18,368 nucleotides of DNA from contig CALGAS010000369.1 of assembly GCA_937959175.1 (NCBI GenBank), forward strand, positions 1 to 18,368. Reading direction: 5' to 3'. A program made the position numbers and the translations under genes. Below, one piece after another: positions 1 through 7,726 of the stretch (position 1 is its first letter; each line of letters opens with the position of its first letter). The DNA comes from an uncultured bacterium. GTDB lineage: Bacteria; Planctomycetota; Planctomycetia; Pirellulales; UBA1268. The notes under the pieces were generated by a model that was not told the origin of the DNA, ran no database searches, and saw only the letters and a list, made by a program, of their open reading frames with translations.

Positions 1-530
1 TGACCTCGCTCTGGCTGATTCCGGTGCTGCTGGGCATCGTCACCACCGTGGCCGTCTTCTACGAGCTGATCAAGGCTCCGACCGGTGCCGGTCGGGCGAT
101 CATGGATCAGATCGATGGCTTCCGGATGTATCTGGCCACCGCCGAGCGAGACCGGCTCGACGACCTGACCCGCCAGACGCTCTCACCAGCAACCAGCCAG
201 CCGCAGCCCCGCACGCTTGAACTCTTCGAGCGGTTTCTGCCGTACGCCGTCGCCCTCGGTGTGGCCAACCAGTGGGCGGGGCAGTTTCAGGATCTCGTTG
301 ACGCTGCCAGCACCGAGCCGGGCTCGGGGCAGTCTGCGGGCTATCACCCTGCCTGGTACCACGGCAACGCCTGGTCGGCTGCCACCATCGGGGCGGCGGC
401 CGCAGGGCTGGGGACGGCGATGACGACCGCCGTGGTGGCCGCGGCGACCAGCCCCTCGTCATCGAGCGGTGGCGGCGGCGGCGGATCGTCCGGCGGCGGC
501 GGCGGTGGGGGCGGCGGCGGCGGCTGGTAG
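1..530 (+). CDS. DUF2207-family membrane protein, C-terminal part
   Basis: The reading frame is open from the window edge (first full codon at 3), so the true start lies upstream; the GTG at 24 is internal. The visible part begins with a hydrophobic segment (about residues 3-22 of the visible chain, LWLIPVLLGIVTTVAVFYEL). A soluble part follows with features of the DUF2207 (YciQ-like) C-terminus: a GFRMYLATAERDRL stretch, ELFERFLPYAVALGVANQWA, and YHPAWYHG. Two short Ala-rich stretches precede a tail of about 18 glycines broken by serines and ending in Trp. Such Gly-rich tails are common in this family. Function is unknown; it is a predicted inner-membrane protein. The sulfatase starts 24 nt downstream and may be cotranscribed, although nothing else links them. 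Confidence in the family is good from the conserved block; the N-terminus cannot be judged. Confidence 0.85.
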   Translation, partial: TSLWLIPVLLGIVTTVAVFYELIKAPTGAGRAIMDQIDGFRMYLATAERDRLDDLTRQTLSPATSQPQPRTLELFERFLPYAVALGVANQWAGQFQDLVDAASTEPGSGQSAGYHPAWYHGNAWSAATIGAAAAGLGTAMTTAVVAAATSPSSSSGGGGGGSSGGGGGGGGGGGW

Positions 531-554
531 CATGGTGCGAGCCGGAGGCCATGC

Positions 555-2114
555 ATGATCCCCCACCTGCGATGCCCGCTTTGTATCGGCGGCGCCGTCC
601 TCGCTGGGCTGGCTGTTTTGGCCGGACAGGCTGCAGCCGTCGCTGCCGAGTGGCCTAATGTCGTGATCCTCTACGCCGATGATCTCGGCTACGGCGACGT
701 GCGGTGCTACAACCCGGAGCGGGGCAAGATCCCCACGCCCCAGATCGATCGGCTGGCCGCCGCGGGGATGCGGTTTACCGACGGCCACTCATCGTCGGGC
801 GTCTGCTCCCCTTCCCGCTACACCCTGCTGACCGGCCGCTACCACTGGCGAACGAGGCTCACGAAGGGGATTGTCGGGGTCTGGGAGCCGCCCCTGATCG
901 CCCGCGACAGGCTCACGATCGCGGGCCTGGCCAAACGCCGGGGCTATCGGACCGCGGCGATCGGCAAGTGGCACCTCGGCTGGGACTGGCCGCTGGCCGA
1001 AGGCGACAAGAAGCGGCTCGCTCGGGGCCGCAAGGGCCGTGATCCGGACGGCCCGGCCGACGTCAGCGATGCCGACCGCGTCGCCTGGCGGCGGATCTTT
1101 TCCGAGCCGATCGGTGGCGGGCCGACCGCCTGCGGCTTCGATTCCTACTTCGGCACCGATGCGCCCAACTGGCCCCCCTACTGCTTCATCGATGGCGATC
1201 GCACCGTCGGCATTCCGACCACGCTGCTACCGCTCGCGGACTTCCAGAACAACCGGGCAAGCATCCAGGGGCCGGCCCTTGAGGGCTGGCGGCTCGAGGA
1301 GGTGCTGCCGGCCCTGCGGGACCGGGCCGTCGCCTTCATCGAGGAGGCCGCCGCGCAGGAGGCCCCCTTCCTGCTCTACATGCCGCTGACATCCCCGCAT
1401 ACGCCGCTGGCGGTCAACGAGCCCTGGCGGGGCCGAAGCGGTCTCGACAACGCCTGTGCTGATCTCATCATGGAGACCGACGCGGTCGTCGGCGACGTGC
1501 TCACCGCGATCGAGCGGGCCGGGGTGACCGATGAGACGCTCGTCGTGTTCACCAGCGACAACGGCTTCGCCCCCTATGTCGGCGTCCGTGACCTCGAGCA
1601 GCGGGGCCACTACCCGAGCGGCCCGCTGCGGGGCTACAAGAGCGATGCCTGGGAGGGGGGCCACCGCGTCCCCTTGATCGTGCGGTATCCGGGGGTGACC
1701 CGCCCGGGGAGTGTCTGCGAGGCGCTCGTTCACCAGGCCGATCTGATGGCCACGCTGGCCGAACTGCTCGACGTGCCGCTGCCGGCCGACGCCGGCGAGG
1801 ACAGCGTCAGCCTGGTGCCGCTCCTGCGAGGCGAAAGCGGGCCGGTCCGGCAGCATGCGGTGAGCTGCTCGATACAGGGCCTGCCGGCGATCCGTGACGG
1901 CCGCTGGAAGTTGATCCTGGGCCCGGGCTCCGGGGGCTGGTCGAAGGGGGGCGGCAACGGCCCGGAGGTCCAGCTCTACGATCTGGCAAGCGACCTCGGC
2001 GAGCGGAACAACCTCGCCTCCGCCCGGCCCGATCGGGTGCAGGCGATCCGCGCGGCGTACGAGACGATCGTCGCCGCCGGCCGCAGCCGGCCCTTTCCGC
2101 CTGCAGCCGAGTGA
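555..2114 (+). CDS. secreted sulfatase (arylsulfatase A-like)
   Basis: This is a 519-residue type I sulfatase, which hydrolyses sulfate esters, probably of sulfated polysaccharide. An Arg-containing N-terminus, an Ala/Val/Leu-rich core and an AVAA|E site near residue 31 make a signal peptide, so it is exported. The metal site starts at ADDLGYGD (D42, D43). The CSPSR motif at 84-88 is the Cys-type site converted to formylglycine by an anaerobic- or FGE-type maturase, which is not in this window. Further active-site signatures are IGKWHLG (K138, H140), TSPHTP (H282), TSDNG (D335, N336) and K362 in GYKSDAWEGG. The C-terminal subdomain includes RDGRWKLI and QLYDL. Length is normal for the family. 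The ATG at 555 is preceded by GGAGG at 544-548, a convincing ribosome binding site. Multiple sulfatases are typical of marine planctomycetes; the substrate cannot be read from the sequence. Confidence 0.95.
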   Translation: MIPHLRCPLCIGGAVLAGLAVLAGQAAAVAAEWPNVVILYADDLGYGDVRCYNPERGKIPTPQIDRLAAAGMRFTDGHSSSGVCSPSRYTLLTGRYHWRTRLTKGIVGVWEPPLIARDRLTIAGLAKRRGYRTAAIGKWHLGWDWPLAEGDKKRLARGRKGRDPDGPADVSDADRVAWRRIFSEPIGGGPTACGFDSYFGTDAPNWPPYCFIDGDRTVGIPTTLLPLADFQNNRASIQGPALEGWRLEEVLPALRDRAVAFIEEAAAQEAPFLLYMPLTSPHTPLAVNEPWRGRSGLDNACADLIMETDAVVGDVLTAIERAGVTDETLVVFTSDNGFAPYVGVRDLEQRGHYPSGPLRGYKSDAWEGGHRVPLIVRYPGVTRPGSVCEALVHQADLMATLAELLDVPLPADAGEDSVSLVPLLRGESGPVRQHAVSCSIQGLPAIRDGRWKLILGPGSGGWSKGGGNGPEVQLYDLASDLGERNNLASARPDRVQAIRAAYETIVAAGRSRPFPPAAE

Positions 2115-2232
2115 GCCCCGGCTCCAGACGCGGCCGCCCGGCCCCAAAACGCGGCGTATAGTAGCGGTGAGGGAAGACCTGCCGGATGGGCCGGTCAGCC
2201 GAGCCTCATCCGGGCGGCACCGGGCTGGCGAC

Positions 2233-2261
2233 GCTTTTTCGCAGGGATGCTTTTTCGCAGG
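2233..2261 (+). repeat. 13-nt direct repeat, 16-nt period, upstream of glgA
   Basis: GCTTTTTCGCAGG occurs twice, at 2233-2245 and 2249-2261, just before glgA. The second copy supplies the AGGAAGG at 2258-2264, which is the only good Shine-Dalgarno candidate for the ATG at 2278. It sits 12-13 nt away, rather far. The repeat may be a slippage duplication in the leader. Confidence 0.7.
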
Positions 2262-2277
2262 AAGGATTGCCAGCGGC

Positions 2278-3741
2278 ATGCGGGTGCTCGAGGTGGCCAG
2301 CGAGGCCGTCCCCTTCGCCAAGACCGGGGGGCTCGCCGACGTCGCCGGGGCCCTGCCGGAGGCCCTCGCCCGGCTCGGCTGCGACGTGACGCTCGTGCTC
2401 CCGGCCTATCGCGAGGCGCTGGCCAGGTCGCTGCCGATCGAGCCGACCGGGATCGAGTTTGCGGTGCCGATCGGGACCCGCAGCCTGCCTGCTCGGATTC
2501 TCCGCTGCCGGCTGCCGGAGTCGGCCGCGACGGTGCTCCTCGTGGCCAACGACGAGTTCTTCGACCGGCCGACGCTCTACGGCGGGGCCGAAGACTACGC
2601 AGACAACGCCGAGCGGTTCATCTTCTTCTCGCGGGCGGCCCTCGAGCTGGCCTGCCGGCAGGCGGCCCCCTTCGACGTGATCCACTGCCACGACTGGCAG
2701 ACCGGCCTGGTGCCCGCCTACCAGAAGACCCTCTACCGGTCCTGGCCGGCGGTCGCTGAGGCCCGCACGGTGATGACGATCCACAACATGGCCTACCAGG
2801 GGCTCTTCTGGCACTGGGACATGCTGCTGACCGGCCTCGACTGGCGGTATTTCAACTGGGAGCAGATGGAGTTTCATCAGCAGCTCAGCCTGCTCAAGAC
2901 AGGGATCGTGTTTGCCGACCGGGTCACGACCGTCAGCCCCACCTACGCCCGCGAGATTCAGCAGGCCCCCGGCGGCTGCGGGCTGGAGGGCGTGCTGGCG
3001 GCCCGGGGAGCTGCCCTGACGGGAATCGTCAACGGGATCGACACCGACCTCTGGAATCCCGCCACCGATCCCCACATTCCGCGGCACTACACCGAGGCGG
3101 ACGTCGCCGCCGGCAAGTACGCGGCGAGGATCGCCCTGGCGGCACGGCTCGGCCACGCCGCCCCCACGGAGCGGCCGCTGGTCGCCTTCGTCGGCCGGCT
3201 GGTCGAGCAGAAGGGCGTGGAACTGGTCGCCGAGGCGATCGGCCGGCTCGGCGGCGAGGGTCGTGCCAGCTTCATGGTGCTCGGCACCGGTGAGCCGGCC
3301 GCGGAGGAATCGCTTCGCCGGGTGGCCGCCTCGTTTCCCGACGTCGTCGATGTCGTGATCGGCTTCGACGAGGGGCTCGCCCACCTCGCCCAGGCCGCCG
3401 CCGACATCATGCTCGTGCCGAGCCGCTACGAGCCCTGCGGCCTGACCCAGCTCTACGCCCAGCGGTACGGGGCGATCCCGGTCGTGCGGGCGACCGGCGG
3501 CCTGGCCGACACAGTCGTCGACGCCGCGGCCGACGCGGTCGCGGAGGGCCGGGCGACCGGCTTCACCTTCGTGCCGTACGACGCCGCGGCGCTCGTGCAG
3601 ACGGTGGAGCGGGCCCTCGATTGCCACGCCGACGCCGACGCCTGGAGCAGCCTGGTTCGCACCGCGATGCGGCAGGACTGGTCGTGGGACTCGAGCGGCC
3701 GCAAGTACCTGCAGCTTTTCGAAGAATTACTCCAGGGCTAA
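2278..3741 (+). CDS. glgA: glycogen (starch) synthase, ADP-glucose type
   Basis: This 487-residue GT5 enzyme transfers glucose from ADP-glucose to the non-reducing end of alpha-1,4-glucan. The open frame extends upstream to 2167, but family proteins begin MRVLEVASE followed by the nucleotide-sugar loop, so the ATG at 2278 is chosen. Motifs, numbered from there: KTGGLADV (K15, substrate-binding lysine), HDWQT 138-142, TIHN with H169, VNGID at about 251-255 followed by TDLWNP, FVGRLVEQKG 304-313 (R307 and K312, phosphate binding), and the C-terminal SRYEPCGLTQL with E385 as the conserved glutamate. Both Rossmann halves are complete and the length is usual. No other glycogen genes are adjacent: upstream is the sulfatase, downstream the 114-nt element. 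A possible -10 (TATAGT at 2157-2162) has no clear -35. Confidence 0.97.
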   Translation: MRVLEVASEAVPFAKTGGLADVAGALPEALARLGCDVTLVLPAYREALARSLPIEPTGIEFAVPIGTRSLPARILRCRLPESAATVLLVANDEFFDRPTLYGGAEDYADNAERFIFFSRAALELACRQAAPFDVIHCHDWQTGLVPAYQKTLYRSWPAVAEARTVMTIHNMAYQGLFWHWDMLLTGLDWRYFNWEQMEFHQQLSLLKTGIVFADRVTTVSPTYAREIQQAPGGCGLEGVLAARGAALTGIVNGIDTDLWNPATDPHIPRHYTEADVAAGKYAARIALAARLGHAAPTERPLVAFVGRLVEQKGVELVAEAIGRLGGEGRASFMVLGTGEPAAEESLRRVAASFPDVVDVVIGFDEGLAHLAQAAADIMLVPSRYEPCGLTQLYAQRYGAIPVVRATGGLADTVVDAAADAVAEGRATGFTFVPYDAAALVQTVERALDCHADADAWSSLVRTAMRQDWSWDSSGRKYLQLFEELLQG

Positions 3742-3760
3742 CGGGAGTTTCCAGAGGCCA

Positions 3761-3785
3761 CAAAAATGCCCGCCGGGGCGGCGGG
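3761..3785 (-). terminator. possible minus-strand intrinsic terminator downstream of glgA
   Basis: CCCGCCG (3769-3775), a three-base GGG loop and CGGCGGG (3779-3785) form a 7-bp GC stem. Read on the minus strand it is followed by CATTTTTG (five T at 3762-3766), so the polarity suits a minus-strand transcript. No minus-strand gene is evident between here and the TPR-like gene, so it might instead act as a fold-back 3' end for glgA mRNA. Confidence 0.35.
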
Positions 3786-3810
3786 GGGGTGGGTAGCCAC
3801 CAATGTTTGC

Positions 3811-3924
3811 TTGGTCGTGACAGCGTTTGGGGCATGATGGTGGTGAACGGTTGCTCGGGCTTCCGGGAACCGGGATCGCCCAAGGGCCCGCCGTCCCCCC
3901 GGCTCGCGCCGGGGGGCTTTTATG
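3811..3924 (+). ncRNA. duplicated 114-nt intergenic element, copy A (candidate structured RNA)
   Basis: This stretch matches 9004-9117 without gaps at 97 of 114 positions (hand count), and the last 38 nt are identical. It starts at TTGGTCGTGAC, runs through GGTGGTGAACGG and a CTCGG-GCTT-CCGGG hairpin, and ends in the strong terminator at 3895-3921. In copy B the hairpin is CCCGG-GCTT-CCGGG, so the change keeps pairing (U-G to C-G). A peptide frame in phase with the downstream gene is open, but the differences between copies fall evenly over codon positions, arguing against coding. It may be an sRNA, a 3'-UTR module of glgA or a dispersed repeat. No known RNA family is recognised. Confidence 0.6.
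3895..3921 (+). terminator. intrinsic terminator closing element copy A
   Basis: CCCCCCGGC (3895-3903), loop TCGC, GCCGGGGGG (3908-3916), then CTTTTA. The 9-bp perfect stem is GC-only and followed by a T tract, oriented for the plus strand. It would end glgA or sRNA transcription. Confidence 0.75.
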
Positions 3925-4001
3925 TGCGTCAGCGCGGGAGAACGGGGAAGCGAGGCAAGCTTTGCGGCCACTGCCCGCTGGTTCGAGCCGGGTGGGGTGG
4001 C

Positions 4002-4454
4002 ATGACCGATACAAACGGCATGAGGAACCGCACCGTCAGATACCGTTGCCTCGTTCTAGCTGTCAGCCTCGTGGCGGGGATTGTCGCAGCGGTGGCGGTG
4101 GCCGGCGGCCATCACTGTGGCCGCTGCGGCGGCTCTGAAGCGGGCACACCGTATCCATACGGAGATCTGGGCTGCGGGCCACGCTACTGCGGACCGGAGC
4201 ACTGGCGGGACCCCTGCGATGCCTGTGGCCGCTGGGTCGGCTGCAACGGCGTCCGGCAGGGTCCGGAGTTGCTGGCTCCCTGGCAGCTGCCGCCGGGCCG
4301 GGGCTTCACCCCGCCGGCGGCCCTTGGCTACGGGCGGCCGATCGGCGTCTGTGGCGAGGGCGCTCCGTGCAGCGACTGCCGGGCTGGCGGGGAATGCCAC
4401 GCCTGCGGTCCGCGTCACGGCTGGGGGCGGCTGCTTCCGTCGGCCTGGTTCTGA
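4002..4454 (+). CDS. small Cys-rich secreted protein, function unknown
   Basis: A 150-residue product with a basic N-terminus (RNRTVRYR), a hydrophobic core (LVLAVSLVAGIVAAVAVA) and a mature part holding 12 cysteines, many in CxxC or CxxxC spacing (HHCGRC, CDAC, CSDC, CHAC), plus much Gly and Pro. It is likely exported and either disulfide-bonded or metal-binding. I recognise no family beyond its resemblance in style to other planctomycetal Cys-rich exported proteins such as the one at 13328-13921. The ATG at 4002 follows GGTGGGGTGG, a weak ribosome binding site; the ATG at 4020 is an alternative and leaves the signal peptide intact. The frame is open upstream through element copy A, but the terminator there argues against an earlier start. 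Its 3' end overlaps the convergent gene by 40 bp. Confidence 0.6.
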   Translation: MTDTNGMRNRTVRYRCLVLAVSLVAGIVAAVAVAGGHHCGRCGGSEAGTPYPYGDLGCGPRYCGPEHWRDPCDACGRWVGCNGVRQGPELLAPWQLPPGRGFTPPAALGYGRPIGVCGEGAPCSDCRAGGECHACGPRHGWGRLLPSAWF

Positions 4455-5734
4455 GCGGCTTCGCGGGCAGCGACCGCCGCGGCGAAGGTGATCTCGTCGC
4501 CGTGCTGCCGGCAGGCGTCGAGAAGCAGATCCCACTGGCCGGAGGCCGCCGCCAACTCGACCAGCGGCGGGAGCATGCCGGCAGCCTGGAGCGAGCTTGG
4601 CGGCCCGCCCTCCTGAGGCCGCTCGACGGCGGCGTGGACCGCCTCGGCATCGCGGCCGAGTCGATGGAGCAGGACGACGAGCACGTCGTTCGGGAGCGTG
4701 CCGGCCTCGAGCGGATCGGCAGAGGCAGCCGCCCTCCGGAAGAAGGCGACGGCGGCGTCGGGATCGATGCCCAGCTGGGCGGCGAAGAAGTGCCGCGACG
4801 CCTCGCCCACGTTCTCAAACGGGGGCTCACCCGGATAGGTCACGTCGGCGGGCAGGCGACAGGCGTAGCAGGCGAGTTCCCAGGCCCGGCCCACGGTCGC
4901 CGGATCGGTGCAAACCCGCGCGATCCGCAGGACCGACTGGAGATGCGAGACGTCGACGTGGATGCTGGCATCGTCGAGGCCGCCGGCCGCATCGAGCAGC
5001 GCCACCAGCGGCCTGTCAGCGGTACGCGAACTGGCAGAATCGATCCCCCGCTGCTCGAGGTCGGCAGCGAGGTTGTTCACGACCTCGGCGTGCAGATGGC
5101 CGACCAGCGTTGCCGCCGCCGGAGCCTGGCGTGTCGCCGGCAGCCGCGAGACCGCCTGCTCGTAGGCGGTGACGGCGTTGCAGGTGCCCTGCGTCGCAAG
5201 CACGATCCTGATTCCCAGCGCGGGATCGGCCGACTCCCAGAGGGCGACGCCGAGAATCTCCTCGGCCAGCCGGGCCTCTCGATCTTCGGGAGACTCACCC
5301 GGAGGCCCGTCGTCGGCAGCCTCGGCCGCTCCGGCCGCAGCCTCACCGCTGGCCGCTACGTGCATCAGCGGCTCGGCGAGCCGGGCCAGTCGGCCGGCGA
5401 CCTCCTCGGCCGGAGCGGCGGCCCGCAGATACATCCAGGCCGCGGCGACCTCGCCCGCTTCCAGCAGCGGCCAGCCGACCTCCCGGCAGGCGGCCAGCGA
5501 CATCGCGTCGAGCTTGTCTCGACGGGCCTCATCGAGCGGGCCGGTATCGCCGGTCAGCGGCAGCCCGAGGGTCCGGCGGGCCTGCACCATGCGGAGATCG
5601 AAGAGGGCATGCCAGCGGCCGCGGCGGGCAAGCGATGCGGCGAGCTGGTCGAACATCGCCTCCGGCCCGTCGGCAGACGCCACCGCCGCGAGGCTGTCGA
5701 AGTCATGTCCTGGGTCGGCGTGGCTGGCGGTCAT
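4415..5734 (-). CDS. Ala-rich helical repeat-like hypothetical protein
   Basis: A 439-residue product rich in Ala, Leu, Glu and Arg, made almost entirely of predicted amphipathic helices in helix-turn-helix pairs (for example LARRGRWHALFDLRMVQAR, LLEAGEVAAAWMYLRAAAP, LLHRLGRDAEAVHAAVE). This resembles a TPR or other alpha-solenoid scaffold, but no canonical TPR consensus is clear. There is no signal peptide or membrane segment, so it is probably cytoplasmic. Its ATG overlaps the stop of the upstream methyltransferase gene (ATGA, 5731-5734), and GGAAGGG lies just before it, so the two are cotranscribed and translationally coupled. Codon use matches its neighbours. Function is unknown; the coupling suggests a role near RNA modification, but that is inference. 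It resembles conserved planctomycetal hypothetical proteins from general recollection, not from a search. Confidence 0.8.
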   Translation of the reverse strand: MTASHADPGHDFDSLAAVASADGPEAMFDQLAASLARRGRWHALFDLRMVQARRTLGLPLTGDTGPLDEARRDKLDAMSLAACREVGWPLLEAGEVAAAWMYLRAAAPAEEVAGRLARLAEPLMHVAASGEAAAGAAEAADDGPPGESPEDREARLAEEILGVALWESADPALGIRIVLATQGTCNAVTAYEQAVSRLPATRQAPAAATLVGHLHAEVVNNLAADLEQRGIDSASSRTADRPLVALLDAAGGLDDASIHVDVSHLQSVLRIARVCTDPATVGRAWELACYACRLPADVTYPGEPPFENVGEASRHFFAAQLGIDPDAAVAFFRRAAASADPLEAGTLPNDVLVVLLHRLGRDAEAVHAAVERPQEGGPPSSLQAAGMLPPLVELAAASGQWDLLLDACRQHGDEITFAAAVAAREAAQNQADGSSRPQP

Positions 5735-6570
5735 CGTGTCCCTTCCTGGCGGACCGCTTCGTAGGCGAGCACCGCCGCCGTCGCGGAAACATTGAGACTG
5801 TCGGCGATGCCCCGCATCGGCAGGGAAACGGTCTCGATCGTGATCGTTTTTGCTGCAGCCGCGTCGTGCCAGGCCGGCGAGAGCCCATGGGCCTCGCTGC
5901 CCACGACGATCACCGTCGCCCCGGCCAGAGGCACCTCATGCCAGGAGTGCGTTCCTTCCGGCGTGGCCGCCACGATGCGCCGCTGGTGCTCCCGACACCA
6001 GGCGATCACCTCGCCGGCCGTTGCCACCGCCAGCGGCACACTGAAGACCGTGCCGAGGCTCGCCCGGATCACGGCGGGGTTGGCGACGTCAGTGCCGCTG
6101 TCGCAGGCGATCACGCCGGCCAGACCGGCCGCATCGGCTGTCCGCAGGATCGCGCCGAGGTTGCCGGGCTTCTCGACCGCCTCGGCCACGAGCAGCGGCC
6201 GCCCGACGGGAAAGGCAACGTCGGCCAAGCCCCGTGGCTGGAAGCGGACCACGCCGACGACGCCCTCATCGCGGTTTCCAAAGGCGACCTTTTCAAAAGC
6301 CCGTGGGGCGAGGGCCACGATCGCCGCTCCGCGGCTGCGGCAGGCTTCCAGGCAGCCGTTGCGGGCCGCCGTCCGCGCTGCGTCGCCCGTCTCATCTCCC
6401 GCCACGAACACCGCCTCGACCTCGACGCCGGCAGCCGCCGCCCGGCCGAGTTCACGAATGCCGTCAACGAGCGTGAGCCCGGTCTCCCGCCGCCCTGCAA
6501 CCGTTCGCAGCCGGGCAGCCTGCCTGATCCGGGGGTTGGCCGGGCTCGTGATCGTTTCAGACGTCTTCAC
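5731..6570 (-). CDS. SpoU/TrmH-family RNA 2'-O-ribose methyltransferase
   Basis: A 279-residue SPOUT-class methyltransferase that uses SAM to methylate ribose 2'-OH in rRNA or tRNA. Numbering is from the GTG at 6570, chosen because VKTSETITSPANPRIRQA begins the usual N-terminal substrate-binding region; the longer frame would run into the divergent EF-hand gene. Motif 1 is EKPGNLGAILRTADAAG at 133-149 (N137, R143). Motif 2 is GSEAHGLS at 224-231 (E226). Motif 3 is LPMRGIADSLNVSATAA starting at 250 (N260). Together these form the trefoil-knot SAM site. The N-terminal half (RETGLTLVDGIRELGRA) is the L30e-like RNA-binding domain of TrmH/RlmB-type enzymes. Which nucleotide is modified cannot be told from sequence alone. 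The start has no strong Shine-Dalgarno, so its exact position is the weak point. The next gene overlaps by four bases. Confidence 0.92.
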   Translation of the reverse strand: MKTSETITSPANPRIRQAARLRTVAGRRETGLTLVDGIRELGRAAAAGVEVEAVFVAGDETGDAARTAARNGCLEACRSRGAAIVALAPRAFEKVAFGNRDEGVVGVVRFQPRGLADVAFPVGRPLLVAEAVEKPGNLGAILRTADAAGLAGVIACDSGTDVANPAVIRASLGTVFSVPLAVATAGEVIAWCREHQRRIVAATPEGTHSWHEVPLAGATVIVVGSEAHGLSPAWHDAAAAKTITIETVSLPMRGIADSLNVSATAAVLAYEAVRQEGTR

Positions 6571-6748
6571 GGCCGTTGTTGTACCAGCCTTCTGAAACCG
6601 GCCCCAGCAGACATCGACTCGTCGCCGGCGACCGCTGGCAGCCGGGATTCTGCGGGCCTGGGGAATAACTCGATCGAGCGGGTACGATAATGCCGCGGAG
6701 GCTGGTGCCATCGGCCTCGCGTTCCCCTGCTGGATCGAGGATTTCACC

Positions 6749-7726
6749 ATGCGTTCTCTGCCTGCCCTGCTTGCCACTGCCGTGCTGACAACGCCCTGGC
6801 TACCGGCCCTCGGTCAGTCCCTCTCACTCGACCAAGCGCTCGGCAGCGGTTCCGCGGAGGCGTCTGCGGTGGAGACGACCGAAACCGCCCCGCTGCCTGC
6901 GGCCGTCGCTCCCGCTGCGGCTGCCTCTTCCGAACCGGCGGCCCGCGGGAATCTCGCAGCGGTGCGACGACTGCTCGCCAGCGCGGGTCAGGGGCGGGTG
7001 ACCGATGCCCAAGCCGACATGGCCGCCAAGCGGTTGGCAAAGCTTCGAGCCGCTTCGGCCGAGCGGCGAGGAGGCGAGACCGCGGCCCTGCTGACGGAGT
7101 GTGACGCCAACGGCGACGGCCGGGTGTCGCTGCCGGAGGCGCAGGCGGCGGTCGCCGAGGCGCGTCCTGCGGTCGACGCCAGGGCAGCGGTGGCAGATGA
7201 CGTCGTTGCCGCGATCGACCAGAACGGTGACGGCCGGGCGGATGAAGCCGAACTCGCTGCCTACGTGGTCGCCCTGGGCACCGTCCGGGCTGTGGTGGAG
7301 CCGCTGGCAGTACAACTCTGGAACGCCGCCGATACCAGCCGTGACGACTGCATCGACGTCGCGGAGGCCCGCATGGCAGCGGACCAGTTTGGCAGGCTGC
7401 TCCTCTACAGCGGTGGCGCCGAAGGGACGCTGGCCGTCGAGGATCCGGCCGCCTGGCTGCAGGTGGTCGGCGTGATCGAACGGGCCGACGCCGATGGCTC
7501 GACGGGCCTGTCGCAATCCGAGATCGCTGGCACGACCGTCTTCAAGGCGGAGTTTGCCGGCATGGATCGCAATCGGGACGGTGAGGTCTCGGCCGGTGAG
7601 TTGTACGCCAAGGCAGCTGGCCTGACCAAAGCGGCCCAGAGCCAGACCTGTGCGACCTGCCCGCTGGTGAAGAAGGCGGGAGCAGAGAAGATCGACCTGG
7701 TGCAGAGCCTCCTGATGCTCCGCTGA
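6749..7726 (+). CDS. secreted EF-hand calcium-binding protein
   Basis: 325 residues. A signal peptide (MRSLPALLATAVLTTPWLPALG, cut near residue 22) is followed by an Ala/Pro/Glu-rich linker to about 65 and then EF-hand loops. The canonical loops are DANGDGRVSLPE (119-130) and DQNGDGRADEAE (157-168). The others are DTSRDDCIDVAE (195-206, with Arg and Asp where Gly is usual), DADGSTGLSQSE (247-258) and DRNRDGEVSAGE (273-284). The first, second and fifth have the best ligand sets (D1, D/N3, D5, E12); the third and fourth are likely weaker. A CATC pair sits near the C-terminus (301-304). Planctomycetes have many such exported EF-hand proteins of unknown role. GAGGATTTCACC before ATG 6749 gives an adequate ribosome binding site. 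A -10-like TACGAT lies at 6683-6688, without a clear -35. Confidence 0.9.
   Translation: MRSLPALLATAVLTTPWLPALGQSLSLDQALGSGSAEASAVETTETAPLPAAVAPAAAASSEPAARGNLAAVRRLLASAGQGRVTDAQADMAAKRLAKLRAASAERRGGETAALLTECDANGDGRVSLPEAQAAVAEARPAVDARAAVADDVVAAIDQNGDGRADEAELAAYVVALGTVRAVVEPLAVQLWNAADTSRDDCIDVAEARMAADQFGRLLLYSGGAEGTLAVEDPAAWLQVVGVIERADADGSTGLSQSEIAGTTVFKAEFAGMDRNRDGEVSAGELYAKAAGLTKAAQSQTCATCPLVKKAGAEKIDLVQSLLMLR

Noticed and set aside
465..527. Long GGC-rich run at the end of the DUF2207 gene as an assembly error
   Set aside because: The frame is kept and ends in Trp, as is common for Gly-rich tails of this family.
2167..2277. Upstream extension of glgA
   Set aside because: No family similarity; glycogen synthases begin at the MRVLEVASE equivalent.
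1227..2321. Long minus-strand frames opposite the sulfatase, glgA, EF-hand and other genes
   Set aside because: These are antisense shadows of high-GC codon bias, with no domain, signal or ribosome binding site.
3834..4001. Open frame through element A in phase with the Cys-rich gene, giving a peptide similar to one in copy B (VVNG..GFR.PG....PPSPRLAPGGFY)
   Set aside because: Changes between copies are spread over all codon positions, no shared start or ribosome binding site exists, and a strong terminator lies within; the peptide similarity follows from DNA identity.
6571..6777. Upstream extension of the methyltransferase frame
   Set aside because: It would overlap the start of the EF-hand gene and shows no family similarity before the GTG at 6570.
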